Shown: positions 33,638-42,266 of the stretch, piece by piece | Layout: the number at the start of each line of letters is the position of its first letter | Position numbering within the stretch: position 1 is the stretch's first letter | Assembly: GCF_002899455.1 (NCBI RefSeq) | Contig: NZ_PPFB01000001.1 | Coordinates: forward strand, 4,440,001 to 4,504,000 | Direction of reading: 5' to 3' | Source of the DNA: Streptomyces sp. DH-12 | Lineage (GTDB): Bacteria; Actinomycetota; Actinomycetes; Streptomycetales; Streptomycetaceae | DNA: 64,000 nt | Position numbers and translations under genes: made by a program | The notes under the pieces: model-generated | Databases searched by the model: none | The model's input: only the letters and a program-made list of their open reading frames with translations | What the model was told of the DNA's origin: nothing

Positions 33638-35383
33638 CTAGACCCACGTGTCCAGCCACATCCGCGACCGCCAGTCGTCGATCGGGATCGGGGTGCCCGT
33701 GTAGATCGGCCAGAAGTAGATGAAGTTCCAGAGGATCAGGAGGGTCACCACGCCCGCCGCCGTCGCGCCCGCCACGCGGCGGGTGTCGGTGGAGCGGGGC
33801 GGGCCGACGACCGCGCCCAGGAGCATCGCCACCGCCAGGCACAGGAACGGCAGGAAGACGACCGCGTAGAAGTAGAAGATCGTGCGTTCCTGGTACAGGA
33901 ACCAGGGGGCGTAGCCGGCGGCGATGCCGCAGGCGATCGCGCCCGCGCGCCAGTCGCGGCGGAAGAACCAGCGCCACAGCACGTACACCAGGGCGAGGCA
34001 GCCCACCCACCACAGCATCGGCGTGCCGAGGGCCAGGACCTCCTGCGCGCACTTCTCGCCCGCGTCCGCCGGGCAGCCGTCCACGCCCGGCGCGGGCGAC
34101 TCGTAGAAGTACGACACCGGCCGCCCGGCGACGATCCAGCTCCACGGGTTGGACTCGTACGTGTGCGGCGAGGAGAGGCCGACGTGGAAGTCGTACACCT
34201 GGGTCTCGTAGTGCCACAGGCTGCGCCACCAGTCGGGGAACAGCCACGACCAGTCGCTCCGCCGGCCGTCGCGGGTGGCCCAGTCGCGGTAGTAGCCGCC
34301 GCTGCCGTCGGTGGCGGAGAGGATCCAGCCGGTCCAGGACGCGAAGTACGTGACCACCGCCACCGGCACCGTCGACAGGAACGCCCGGCCCAGGTCCCGC
34401 CTCAGCACCGCCCGCCGGGGCCGGACCGCGCCCGCGACCCGGCGCGCGCCGACGTCCCACAGCACGGACATCACGCAGAACGCGGCCATGATGTACAGGC
34501 CGTTCCACTTGGTGCCGATCGCCAGGCCCAGCATCAGGCCCGCCGCCAGCCGCCAGGGGCGGAAACCGATCCGGGTGCTCTCGGCGGCCTCCACGTCCGG
34601 GCGGGCGCGCCCGTCCGCGTCCACCGGCAGCGCGGCGGCCAGCTTCGCGCGGGCCCTGTCCCGGTCGATCAGCAGGCAGCCGAAGGCGGCCAGCACGAAG
34701 AACATCAGCACGCCGTCGAGCAGCGCGGTGCGGCTCATCACGAAGTGCAGCCCGTCCACCGCCATCAGCGCGCCCGCGAGGCAGCCGAGGAACGTGGAGC
34801 GGAACAGCCGCCGCCCGATCCGGCACAGCATCAGCACCGACAGCGTGCCGAGCAGCGCCGTCATGAACCGCCAGCCGAACGGGTCGAAGCCGAACAGCAG
34901 CTCGCCCAGCCCGATGACGTACTTGCCGACCGGCGGATGGACCACGTACGCCGCGTCCGTGGGGATCGGGACGTCGCCGCCCGAGTCCAGGACGAGCCGG
35001 TTGACCTCCTTGTCCCAGTTGACCTCGAACCCGCGGTGGACGAGCGCCCACGCGTCCTTCGCGTAGTACGTCTCGTCGAATATCACCGCCCTGGGACTGC
35101 CCAGGTTCCAGAACCGCAGCACCCCCGCCACCAGCGTCACCAGCAGCGGGCCCCCCCACCCCGACCAGCGGACGAGACGGCCGGCCGGCACCGGGGGCAC
35201 GCCGAGCGTCTTCCACAGCCGGCCCGACGGCCCGGTGTACGGCGGGACCAGGCGGTCGCGGACGTCCCCTCCGGCGGCGGACGTCCGGTGGCCGAAACGC
35301 CGCAGCCGGTGCTGCCACGTCTGCCGCTGGTCGAGCGGCGGCTGCTCCTGGCGGGTGTCCGTGGAGGACGCGGTACTGGTCAC
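33638..35383 (-). CDS. pmt: Protein O-mannosyltransferase
   Basis: A protein of 581 residues with about ten membrane helices. PMT landmarks: FDETYYAKDAW in the first loop (essential Asp-Glu), VHPPVGKYVIGLGE, MSRTALLDGVLMFF, and the late RTIFYFYAVVFLPF. The enzyme moves mannose from polyprenyl-phosphate-mannose to secreted proteins as they cross the membrane; in S. coelicolor it glycosylates lipoproteins and is needed for phage phiC31 infection. GTG 35383 has TACGAT 6 bases upstream and no ribosome-binding site. It diverges from rsmI, as in other Streptomyces. A secreted repeat protein follows downstream. Confidence 0.92.
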   Translation of the reverse strand: MTSTASSTDTRQEQPPLDQRQTWQHRLRRFGHRTSAAGGDVRDRLVPPYTGPSGRLWKTLGVPPVPAGRLVRWSGWGGPLLVTLVAGVLRFWNLGSPRAVIFDETYYAKDAWALVHRGFEVNWDKEVNRLVLDSGGDVPIPTDAAYVVHPPVGKYVIGLGELLFGFDPFGWRFMTALLGTLSVLMLCRIGRRLFRSTFLGCLAGALMAVDGLHFVMSRTALLDGVLMFFVLAAFGCLLIDRDRARAKLAAALPVDADGRARPDVEAAESTRIGFRPWRLAAGLMLGLAIGTKWNGLYIMAAFCVMSVLWDVGARRVAGAVRPRRAVLRRDLGRAFLSTVPVAVVTYFASWTGWILSATDGSGGYYRDWATRDGRRSDWSWLFPDWWRSLWHYETQVYDFHVGLSSPHTYESNPWSWIVAGRPVSYFYESPAPGVDGCPADAGEKCAQEVLALGTPMLWWVGCLALVYVLWRWFFRRDWRAGAIACGIAAGYAPWFLYQERTIFYFYAVVFLPFLCLAVAMLLGAVVGPPRSTDTRRVAGATAAGVVTLLILWNFIYFWPIYTGTPIPIDDWRSRMWLDTWV

Positions 35384-35389
35384 CGCGCC

Positions 35390-35395
35390 ATCGTA
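35390..35395 (-). promoter_or_regulatory. Probable -10 box of leaderless pmt mRNA
   Basis: On the minus strand TACGAT ends 6 bases before the GTG start at 35383, with no Shine-Dalgarno sequence. Confidence 0.5.
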
Positions 35396-35468
35396 GGGAA
35401 AGGCGCTGTGCGAGTCCCGCGCATGGGCGGTATGCCCCGCCTCCGTCCGCTCCTGGGAGGATGACCCC

Positions 35469-36323
35469 GTGACCGGAACCCTCGTACTCGCAGGCACCCC
35501 CATCGGCGATATCTCCGACGCGCCGCCCCGGCTCGCCGAGGAACTCGCCGGAGCCGACGTCGTCGCCGCCGAGGACACGCGGCGGCTGCGCCGGCTGACC
35601 CAGGCGCTCGGCGTCACCCCCAAGGGGCGGGTGGTGTCGTACTTCGAGGGCAACGAGACCGCCCGCACGCCCGAACTGGTCGAGGAACTGGCGGGCGGCG
35701 CGCGGGTGCTGCTCGTCACCGACGCCGGCATGCCGTCCGTGTCCGACCCCGGCTACCGGCTGGTCGCCGCGGCCGTCGAACGGGACGTCCGGGTCACCGC
35801 GGTGCCGGGACCGTCCGCCGTGCTCACCGCGCTCGCCCTGTCCGGGCTGCCCGTCGACCGGTTCTGCTTCGAGGGGTTCCTGCCCCGCAAGGCGGGGGAG
35901 CGGCTGGGCCGGCTGCGGGAGGTCGCGGACGAACGCCGCACCCTCGTCTACTTCGAGGCCCCGCACCGCCTCGACGACACCCTCGCCGCGATGGCCGAGG
36001 TGTTCGGCGCCGAGCGCCGCGCCGCCGTCTGCCGCGAGCTGACGAAGACGTACGAGGAGGTCCGGCGCGGCCCGCTGGCCGAGCTGGCCGCGTGGGCGGC
36101 CGAGGGCGTGCGCGGGGAGATCACCGTGGTCGTCGAGGGCGCACCCGAGAAGGGCCCCGAGGAGACCGACGACGCCGAGCTGGTGCGCCGGGTGCGGGTG
36201 CGCGAGGAGGCGGGCGAGCGGCGCAAGGAGGCCATCGCGGCGGTCGCGGCGGAGGCCGGGCTGCCGAAGCGGCAGGTGTTCGACGCGGTGGTGGCGGCCA
36301 AGAACGCGGGGGAGCTGCCGTAG
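35469..36323 (+). CDS. rsmI: 16S rRNA (cytidine-1402 2'-O)-methyltransferase
   Basis: A protein of 284 residues. RsmI methylates the ribose of C1402 in the decoding centre. It belongs to the tetrapyrrole-methylase fold: LVLAGTPIGDISD at the start, AAEDTRRLRRL, VSYFEGNE, LVTDAGMPSVSDPGYRLV and VTAVPGPSAVLTALALSGLP are all characteristic. GTG 35469 is 8 bases after GGGAGG. The C-terminal Lys-Arg tail (KRQVFDAVVAAKN) is also typical. It diverges from pmt and is followed by tatD; a short duplication spans its stop codon. Confidence 0.93.
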   Translation: MTGTLVLAGTPIGDISDAPPRLAEELAGADVVAAEDTRRLRRLTQALGVTPKGRVVSYFEGNETARTPELVEELAGGARVLLVTDAGMPSVSDPGYRLVAAAVERDVRVTAVPGPSAVLTALALSGLPVDRFCFEGFLPRKAGERLGRLREVADERRTLVYFEAPHRLDDTLAAMAEVFGAERRAAVCRELTKTYEEVRRGPLAELAAWAAEGVRGEITVVVEGAPEKGPEETDDAELVRRVRVREEAGERRKEAIAAVAAEAGLPKRQVFDAVVAAKNAGELP

Positions 36324-36358
36324 GGCAGGGGGCGGCCGGGAACGCGGGGGAGCTGCCG
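36303..36358. repeat. Short duplication over the rsmI stop
   Basis: AACGCGGGGGAGCTGCCG occurs at 36303-36320, ending the rsmI coding sequence, and again at 36341-36358 in the spacer. It looks like a recent slippage duplication of the gene's 3' end. Confidence 0.6.
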
Positions 36359-36427
36359 CAGGGACCGTAGGGCGGGGGGCTGCCGTAGGAGCCGGGGCTT
36401 CCGCGGGAGGGGTGCGCGCCGCTTCCG

Positions 36428-36433
36428 TAGGAT
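36428..36433 (+). promoter_or_regulatory. Probable -10 box of leaderless tatD mRNA
   Basis: TAGGAT ends 7 bases before the ATG at 36441. The GGGAG between them is too close to the ATG to be a good ribosome-binding site. Confidence 0.5.
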
Positions 36434-36440
36434 CGGGAGC

Positions 36441-37325
36441 ATGCCTGCCAACGACCCCGGCAAGAACGCCGCGCCGCCGCTCCCGGAACCCCTGCGGGTG
36501 CCGGTCGCGGACTCCCACACGCACCTCGACATGCAGTCCGGCACGGTCGAGGAGGCCCTCGCCAAGGCCGCGTCGGTGGGGGTGACGACCGTGGTGCAGG
36601 TCGGCTGCGACCTCAAGGGGTCCCGGTGGGCGGCCGAGACGGCGGCGGCGTACGACGCCGTGCACGCGACGGTCGCGCTGCATCCCAACGAGGCGCCCCG
36701 CATCGTGCTCGGCGACCCCGAGGGAGGGTGGTCGCGGCAGGGCGCCCGCGAGCCGGGCGGGGACGCGGCGCTGGACGACGCGCTCGCCGAGATCGACCGG
36801 CTGGCCGCGCTGCCGCAGGTCAAGGGCGTCGGCGAGACCGGCCTCGACCACTTCCGCACCGGTGAGGAGGGCAGGCAGGCGCAGGAGCGGTCCTTCCGCG
36901 CGCACATCGAGATCGCCAAGCGGCACGGCAAGACGCTGGTCATCCACGACCGCGACGCCCACGCGGACGTGCTGCGCGTGCTGAAGGAGGAGGGCGCCCC
37001 CGAGCGCACCGTCTTCCACTGCTACTCCGGGGACGCGGAGATGGCGGAGATCTGCGCCCGCGCCGGCTACTACATGTCGTTCGCCGGCAACGTCACCTTC
37101 AAGAACGCGCAGAACCTGCGGGACGCGCTGGCCGTCGCCCCGCTGGAGCTGGTGCTGGTGGAGACCGACGCGCCGTTCCTCACCCCGGCGCCCTACCGCG
37201 GGCGGCCCAACGCCCCCTACCTGGTGCCGGTCACCGTGCGTGCCATGGCCGCCGTGCGCGGCATCGACGAGGACACCCTGGCCACCGCGCTCGGCGCCAA
37301 CACCGCCCGCGCCTTCGGTTACTGA
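36441..37325 (+). CDS. tatD: TatD-family metal-dependent hydrolase
   Basis: A protein of 294 residues of the amidohydrolase-type TatD family of DNases. Metal ligands are evident: DSHTHLD (HxH) near residue 25, GETGLDHF (Glu), VIHDRDAH (His), FHCYSGD (His) and VETDAPFL (Asp). The enzyme trims DNA 3' ends and may act in repair or apoptosis-like turnover. ATG 36441 is predicted leaderless. In many actinobacteria tatD is followed by rpfB, ksgA and ispE; here ksgA and ispE follow but rpfB does not. Confidence 0.93.
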   Translation: MPANDPGKNAAPPLPEPLRVPVADSHTHLDMQSGTVEEALAKAASVGVTTVVQVGCDLKGSRWAAETAAAYDAVHATVALHPNEAPRIVLGDPEGGWSRQGAREPGGDAALDDALAEIDRLAALPQVKGVGETGLDHFRTGEEGRQAQERSFRAHIEIAKRHGKTLVIHDRDAHADVLRVLKEEGAPERTVFHCYSGDAEMAEICARAGYYMSFAGNVTFKNAQNLRDALAVAPLELVLVETDAPFLTPAPYRGRPNAPYLVPVTVRAMAAVRGIDEDTLATALGANTARAFGY

Positions 37326-37671
37326 GGACCCGGCCGTGCGCCACGCTCCGTGGCCGTGCCGCTCGGGGGGCGGCCGGCGCTCGGCCGGGTTCCGGGAGCC
37401 CCCTCGGGGGTTCCCGGCGGCCGGCCCCGGAGCGTGCCGGCGTGAGCACCACCCCGCGGTTCGGGACGTGCCGGAGGACGTGCCCGGCGCACGCCGTGCG
37501 CGGCGGGATCCACGGGGCGGAGACCGTGCCCGCTCCGCCCCGTCCCGCCCCGCTCCGCCGCGCGCCCGCCCGACCGTCGTCCCGGCGGTGGCCGCACCGC
37601 GGGGAGCGGCTGCGCGGACGACGGCACCCGCGGTGACCGGGGCGGACCCGGCCGCCCCGTACCCTTGTCCC
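37326..37671. other. Gene-free gap where rpfB is expected; ksgA promoter at its end
   Basis: The 346 bases between tatD and ksgA hold no supported gene and no LysM, G5 or lysozyme-like remnant in any frame. Very GC-rich hairpin-prone sequence occupies 37350-37440. At its end TACCCT (37660-37665), 6 bases before the ksgA GTG, is a probable -10 box of a leaderless mRNA. Confidence 0.6.
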
Positions 37672-38565
37672 GTGACCAGCCCCACCCCCGACGCCCTCCT
37701 GGGCCCCGCCGACGTCCGTGAACTGGCGGCCGCCCTCGGCGTACGGCCCACCAAGCAGCGCGGCCAGAACTTCGTCATCGACGCCAACACGGTCCGCCGT
37801 ATCGTGCGTACCGCCGAGGTCCGCCCCGACGACGTGGTCGTCGAGGTCGGCCCCGGGCTCGGCTCGCTCACGCTGGCGCTGCTGGAGGCCGCCGACCGGG
37901 TCACGGCGGTGGAGATCGACGACGTGCTGGCCGGTGCGCTGCCCGCCACCGTCGCCGCCCGCATGCCGGAGCGCGCCGGCCGGTTCGCGCTCGTCCACTC
38001 CGACGCCATGCACGTCACCGAGCTGCCCGGTCCGGCCCCGACCGCGCTGGTCGCGAACCTCCCCTACAACGTCGCCGTCCCGGTGCTGCTGCACATGCTC
38101 GAGACCTTCCCGAGCATCGAGCGCACCCTGGTGATGGTCCAGGCCGAGGTCGCCGACCGGCTCGCCGCCGCCCCCGGCTCGAAGGTGTACGGCGTCCCCT
38201 CGGTCAAGGCCAACTGGTACGCCGAGGTGAAGCGGGCCGGGGCCATCGGCCGCACCGTCTTCTGGCCCGCGCCGAACGTCGACAGCGGCCTGGTGTCGCT
38301 GGTGCGGCGCGTGGAGCCGCTGAAGACCACCGCGACCCGGCGCGAGGTGTTCGCCGTCGTCGACGCGGCCTTCGCCCAGCGCCGCAAGACGCTGCGCGCC
38401 GCCCTCGCCGGATGGGCGGGCTCGGCGGCGGCCGCCGAGGCCGCGCTGGTCGCGGCGGGCGTCTCGCCGCAGGCGCGGGGGGAGTCGCTGACCGTCGAGG
38501 AGTTCGCCCGTATCGCCGAGCACGGGCCGCGGCACGCGTCCGACAAGGAGCCCGGTCAGCAGTGA
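37672..38565 (+). CDS. ksgA: 16S rRNA (adenine-1518/1519 N6)-dimethyltransferase
   Basis: A protein of 297 residues. KsgA (RsmA) dimethylates two adjacent adenines in helix 45 and checks late small-subunit assembly. Motifs: KQRGQNFVID at the N-terminus, VVEVGPGLGSLTLALLE (SAM loop), VEIDD, VHSDAMH, the catalytic NLPYNV, and QRRKTLRAAL near the end. GTG 37672 has TACCCT 6 bases upstream and no ribosome-binding site; the upstream part of the open frame is not typical of KsgA. The stop overlaps the ispE start (GTGA). Confidence 0.95.
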   Translation: MTSPTPDALLGPADVRELAAALGVRPTKQRGQNFVIDANTVRRIVRTAEVRPDDVVVEVGPGLGSLTLALLEAADRVTAVEIDDVLAGALPATVAARMPERAGRFALVHSDAMHVTELPGPAPTALVANLPYNVAVPVLLHMLETFPSIERTLVMVQAEVADRLAAAPGSKVYGVPSVKANWYAEVKRAGAIGRTVFWPAPNVDSGLVSLVRRVEPLKTTATRREVFAVVDAAFAQRRKTLRAALAGWAGSAAAAEAALVAAGVSPQARGESLTVEEFARIAEHGPRHASDKEPGQQ

Positions 38566-39458
38566 GCGTCACCGTCCGCGTCCCCGCCAAGGTCAACGTC
38601 CAGCTCTCGGTCGGCGCGGCCCGCCCCGACGGCTTCCACGAGCTGGCCAACGTCTTCCTCGCGGTCGGCCTGTACGACGAGGTGACCGCCACCCCGTCGC
38701 CGGACGGGCTGCGGATCACCTGCGACGGACCCGACGCCGCCCAGGTTCCCCTCGACCGCACCAACCTCGCCGCCCGCGCCGCCCTGGCCCTCGCCGAGCG
38801 GTACGGCCGGACGCCGGACGTCCATCTGCACATCGCCAAGGACATCCCCGTCGCGGGCGGCATGGCCGGCGGCAGCGCGGACGGCGCGGGCGCCCTGCTC
38901 GCCTGCGACGCGCTGTGGGGCACCGGCGCGAGCCGCGGGGAACTGCTCGACATCTGCGCCGAGCTGGGCAGCGACGTGCCGTTCAGCCTGGTCGGCGGGG
39001 CGGCGCTCGGCACCGGGCGGGGCGAGAAGCTGACCGGGCTGGAGGTCGGGGGCGTCTTCCACTGGGTGTTCGCCATGGCCACCCGGGGACTGTCCACGCC
39101 GGCGGTCTTCCGCGCGTTCGACCGGCTCGGCGAGGGGCGCGACATCCCGGAGCCGGTCGCGTCCCGGCCGCTGCTCGACGCCCTCGCCGAGGGCGATCCG
39201 GACGCCCTCGCCGCCACCGTCACCAACGACCTCCAGCCGGCCGCCCTGTCCCTGTTCCCGGAACTGTCGGACACCCTCGCGGCAGGCCGCGAGGCGGGCG
39301 CCCTCGCCGCCCTGGTCTCCGGCTCGGGCCCGACGACGGCCTTCCTCGCCCGCGACGAGGAGGAGGCGGGAGCGATCGCCGAGGCGCTGGAGTCCTCGGC
39401 CGCTTGCCGCACGGTGCGCACGGCGACCGGGCCGGTGCCGGGGGCGACGGTGATGTAA
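38562..39458 (+). CDS. ispE: 4-diphosphocytidyl-2-C-methyl-D-erythritol kinase
   Basis: A protein of 298 residues of the GHMP kinase family. IspE phosphorylates CDP-methylerythritol in the MEP isoprenoid pathway. The opening VRVPAKVNVQLSVGAARPDGFHEL, the ATP loop PVAGGMAGGSADGAGALLA and the C-terminal VSGSGPTTAFL are all as expected. GTG 38562 overlaps the ksgA stop, the usual actinobacterial coupling of these two unrelated functions. A Uma2-type gene converges from the other side only 8 bases after the stop. Confidence 0.95.
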   Translation: MSVTVRVPAKVNVQLSVGAARPDGFHELANVFLAVGLYDEVTATPSPDGLRITCDGPDAAQVPLDRTNLAARAALALAERYGRTPDVHLHIAKDIPVAGGMAGGSADGAGALLACDALWGTGASRGELLDICAELGSDVPFSLVGGAALGTGRGEKLTGLEVGGVFHWVFAMATRGLSTPAVFRAFDRLGEGRDIPEPVASRPLLDALAEGDPDALAATVTNDLQPAALSLFPELSDTLAAGREAGALAALVSGSGPTTAFLARDEEEAGAIAEALESSAACRTVRTATGPVPGATVM

Positions 39459-39466
39459 GAGTCGGG

Positions 39467-40057
39467 TCAGAGCTCGTCGATGGCCGTCAGGTCGATGTCG
39501 ATGCCGTACGGCTTGTCCACCTTGATCCGGTCGCGGTGCATGCCCATGTGCACGTACGCACGAGTGAGCGGGTCCAGTTCGTAGACATGGATGAGCGGCG
39601 TCCGGCCGCTGCCGTCCCGCTCGACCCTCCAGAAGTGGGGGATGCCGGCGGCGCCGTACTTGTACGGCTTGGTCGTACGGTCGCGGGACTCCGAGTCCGG
39701 GGACACGACCTCGACGGCCAGCACGACGTCCTGCGCCTGATAGCTCGTCTGGTCCGGGCCGCGGACCGCGTCGGCGCGGACCACGCTCACATCGGGCTCC
39801 GGTCCGTTGCGCCGGTCCAGGACGATGGTCATTTCGCGCTTCACCCTGTACTTCTTCGGCACGCTCTGCCGCAGGCCACTCACCAGCAGGTCGATCACAT
39901 CTGCGTGGAAATTGCGCTGCGGACTCACGGTGACGAGGCTCCCGTCGATCAGCTCGGTGTGCGGCGGGAGATCAGGCAGGGTGAACAGGTCGTCCACGGT
40001 GTAGCCGTCCGGGGGCGGCACCGGCCAGCGGCGGTGCTCTGCGGGCTCGGCGGTCAT
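39467..40057 (-). CDS. Uma2-family (DUF820) PD-(D/E)XK nuclease-like protein
   Basis: A protein of 196 residues from ATG 40057, preceded by GGGAGGA. The Uma2 pattern is present: an N-terminal YTVDDLFTLPDLPPHTELIDGSLV, then EPDVSVVRAD and VLAVEVVSPDSESRD, supplying the Asp and Glu of the PD-(D/E)XK-like core, and KPYKYGAAGIPHFWRVE. These proteins are very numerous in Streptomyces and cyanobacteria; no cellular role is established. It stands alone, divergent from the ABC-F gene and convergent with ispE. Confidence 0.85.
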   Translation of the reverse strand: MTAEPAEHRRWPVPPPDGYTVDDLFTLPDLPPHTELIDGSLVTVSPQRNFHADVIDLLVSGLRQSVPKKYRVKREMTIVLDRRNGPEPDVSVVRADAVRGPDQTSYQAQDVVLAVEVVSPDSESRDRTTKPYKYGAAGIPHFWRVERDGSGRTPLIHVYELDPLTRAYVHMGMHRDRIKVDKPYGIDIDLTAIDEL

Positions 40058-40174
40058 GAGTCCTCCCCTGGACGGGATCCTGCTGCCTGCCCACCACGGT
40101 AGTCGCCCGATTCCGATCACGTCATCACAAAGGGTGACCATCTCCTCGCGTCACGGCCGCCCTCCGGCAGGGCC

Positions 40175-40180
40175 TACGCT
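40175..40180 (+). promoter_or_regulatory. Probable -10 box of the ABC-F gene
   Basis: TACGCT fits TANNNT and would give a leader of about 27 bases that includes AGGAGAG before the ATG at 40214. No clear -35 box. Confidence 0.4.
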
Positions 40181-40213
40181 GGAAAGCTGATCGATCCACC
40201 GGGCAGGAGAGAA

Positions 40214-42022
40214 ATGGCCGTCAATCTGGTCAATGTCGAGAACGTCAGCAAGGTGTACGGCACGCGTGCGCTGCTGGACGGGATCTCCCTCGGCGTCTCC
40301 GAGGGCGACCGGATCGGGGTCGTGGGGCGCAACGGGGACGGCAAGACCACGCTGATCCGCATGCTGGCCCGGCTCGAGGAGGCGGACAGCGGGCGCGTCA
40401 CGCACTCCGGCGGGCTGCGGCTCGGCGTGCTCACGCAGCACGACTCGCTCGACCCCGGGGCCACCGTCCGGCACGAGGTCATCGGCGACATGGCCGACCA
40501 CGAGTGGGCCGGGAACGCCAAGGTCCGCGACGTGCTCACCGGACTGTTCGGCGGACTCGACCTGCCCGGCTTCCCCAAGGGACTCGACACCGTCATCGGG
40601 CCGCTGTCCGGCGGCGAGCGGCGCCGGATCGCGCTCGCCAAGCTGCTCATCGAGGAGCAGGACCTGATCGTCCTCGACGAGCCGACCAACCACCTCGACG
40701 TCGAGGGCATCGCCTGGCTCGCCGAGCACCTGCGCGACCGCCGCTCCGCGCTCGTCTGCGTCACCCACGACCGGTGGTTCCTCGACCAGGTCTGCACCCG
40801 CATGTGGGACGTGCAGCGCGGCACCGTCCACGAGTACGAGGGCGGCTACTCCGACTACGTCTTCGCCCGTGCCGAGCGCGAGCGCATCGCCGCCACCGAG
40901 GAGGCCAAGCGGCAGAACCTGGTCCGCAAGGAGCTGGCCTGGCTGCGGCGCGGCGCCCCCGCCCGCACCTCCAAGCCGCGCTTCCGCGTCGAGGCCGCCA
41001 ACGAGCTGATCAAGGACGTGCCGCCGCCGCGCGACAGCAGCGAGCTGATGAAGTTCGCCTCCTCCCGGCTGGGCAAGACGGTGTTCGACCTGGAGGACGT
41101 GACCGTCCAGGCCGGGCCGAAGGTGCTGCTGAAGCACGTGACCTGGCAGCTCGGCCCCGGCGACCGCATCGGCCTGGTCGGCGTCAACGGCGCCGGCAAG
41201 ACGTCCCTGCTGCGGGCGCTCGCCGAGGCCGCCCGCAGCGAGGGCGAGACGCAACCCGCCGAGGGGCGGATCCGCGTCGGCAGGACGGTCAAGCTGGCCT
41301 ACCTGTCGCAGGAGGTCGCCGAACTCGACCCCGAGTGGCGGGTGCTGCAGGCCGTGCAGCAGGTGCGGGAGCGCGTCGACCTCGGCAAGGGCCGCGAGAT
41401 GACCGCGGGCCAGCTCTGCGAGACCTTCGGCTTCAACAAGGAGAAGCAGTGGACGCCCGTCGGGGACCTGTCCGGCGGTGAGCGCCGCCGCCTCCAGCTG
41501 CTGCGGCTGCTGATGGACGAGCCCAACGTGCTCTTCCTCGACGAGCCCACCAACGACCTCGACATCGAGACCCTGACCCAGCTCGAGGACCTCCTCGACG
41601 GCTGGCCCGGCTCCATGATCGTCATCTCCCACGACCGGTTCTTCGTCGAGCGCACCACCGACCGCGTCTTCGCCCTGCTCGGCGACGGCACCCTGCGGAT
41701 GCTGCCGCGCGGCGTCGACGAGTACCTGGAGCGCCGCAAGCGCATGGAGGAGGCCGCCGCCTCCGCCCCGTCCGCCGCTCCGGCCCGGAGCGCGGCGCCC
41801 GAGAAGAGCGCCGCCGACCAGCGCGCCGCGAAGAAGGAACTCCAGCGGATCGAGCGCCAGCTGGACAAGATCTCGGCCAGGGAGGCCACCCTCCACGCCG
41901 CCATCGCCGAGAACGCCACGGACTTCGCGAAAGTGGCCGAACTGGACGCCGAGCTGCGGGACCTGGCCGGTCAGCGCGACGAACTGGAGCTGCGCTGGCT
42001 GGAACTCGCCGAGGACGCCTGA
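40214..42022 (+). CDS. ABC-F family ATPase
   Basis: A protein of 602 residues with two ABC ATPase domains and no membrane segment. Domain 1: Walker A GRNGDGKTT, signature LSGGERRRIALAKLL, Walker B LIVLDEPTNHLDVEG. Domain 2: GVNGAGKTS, LSGGERRRLQLLRLL, VLFLDEPTNDLDIET. An Arg/Lys-rich linker (RRGAPARTSKPRFRVEAA) joins them and an Ala-rich hinge leads to a C-terminal coiled coil (KKELQRIERQLDKIS ... ELDAELRDLAGQRDELELRW), the Uup-type tail. ABC-F proteins act on stalled ribosomes; some confer antibiotic resistance. ATG 40214 follows AGGAGAGAA. Uup-like housekeeping is more likely than resistance given the setting, but this is not proved. Confidence 0.92.
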   Translation: MAVNLVNVENVSKVYGTRALLDGISLGVSEGDRIGVVGRNGDGKTTLIRMLARLEEADSGRVTHSGGLRLGVLTQHDSLDPGATVRHEVIGDMADHEWAGNAKVRDVLTGLFGGLDLPGFPKGLDTVIGPLSGGERRRIALAKLLIEEQDLIVLDEPTNHLDVEGIAWLAEHLRDRRSALVCVTHDRWFLDQVCTRMWDVQRGTVHEYEGGYSDYVFARAERERIAATEEAKRQNLVRKELAWLRRGAPARTSKPRFRVEAANELIKDVPPPRDSSELMKFASSRLGKTVFDLEDVTVQAGPKVLLKHVTWQLGPGDRIGLVGVNGAGKTSLLRALAEAARSEGETQPAEGRIRVGRTVKLAYLSQEVAELDPEWRVLQAVQQVRERVDLGKGREMTAGQLCETFGFNKEKQWTPVGDLSGGERRRLQLLRLLMDEPNVLFLDEPTNDLDIETLTQLEDLLDGWPGSMIVISHDRFFVERTTDRVFALLGDGTLRMLPRGVDEYLERRKRMEEAAASAPSAAPARSAAPEKSAADQRAAKKELQRIERQLDKISAREATLHAAIAENATDFAKVAELDAELRDLAGQRDELELRWLELAEDA

Positions 42023-42039
42023 CCGGCGTGAAAGCCGCG

Positions 42040-42075
42040 TCACGCGCCCGCGCGCGGGGAGCGCGCGCCGCGTGA
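42040..42075 (+). terminator. Terminator of the ABC-F gene
   Basis: TCACGC pairs with GCGTGA at the base and GCGCGC with GCGCGC inside, 17 bases after the stop. A second hairpin (GTCCTCCC/GGGAGGAC, 42115-42140) follows in the leader of the next gene. Confidence 0.55.
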
Positions 42076-42266
42076 AGAGGGCGTGGAGGCACGTAACGGA
42101 CGCATCACAGGCCGGTCCTCCCTTGGGAACAGGGGAGGACGCGGCCCGGTGGCGTGTCGGTGCCGGGTGATAGAAAGAGCCGTCTGGTAAGTGACCGACG
42201 ACGACTCTGGGTCATCACGTACCTCAGGGCGTGGCTAAAAATCAGTGAGCAAGGGGGAACGCGCTG

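Noticed and set aside
33330..38018. 1562-residue minus-strand open frame covering pmt, rsmI, tatD and ksgA
   Set aside because: Recognised genes in other frames explain the same DNA; the translation has no known motif over most of its length.
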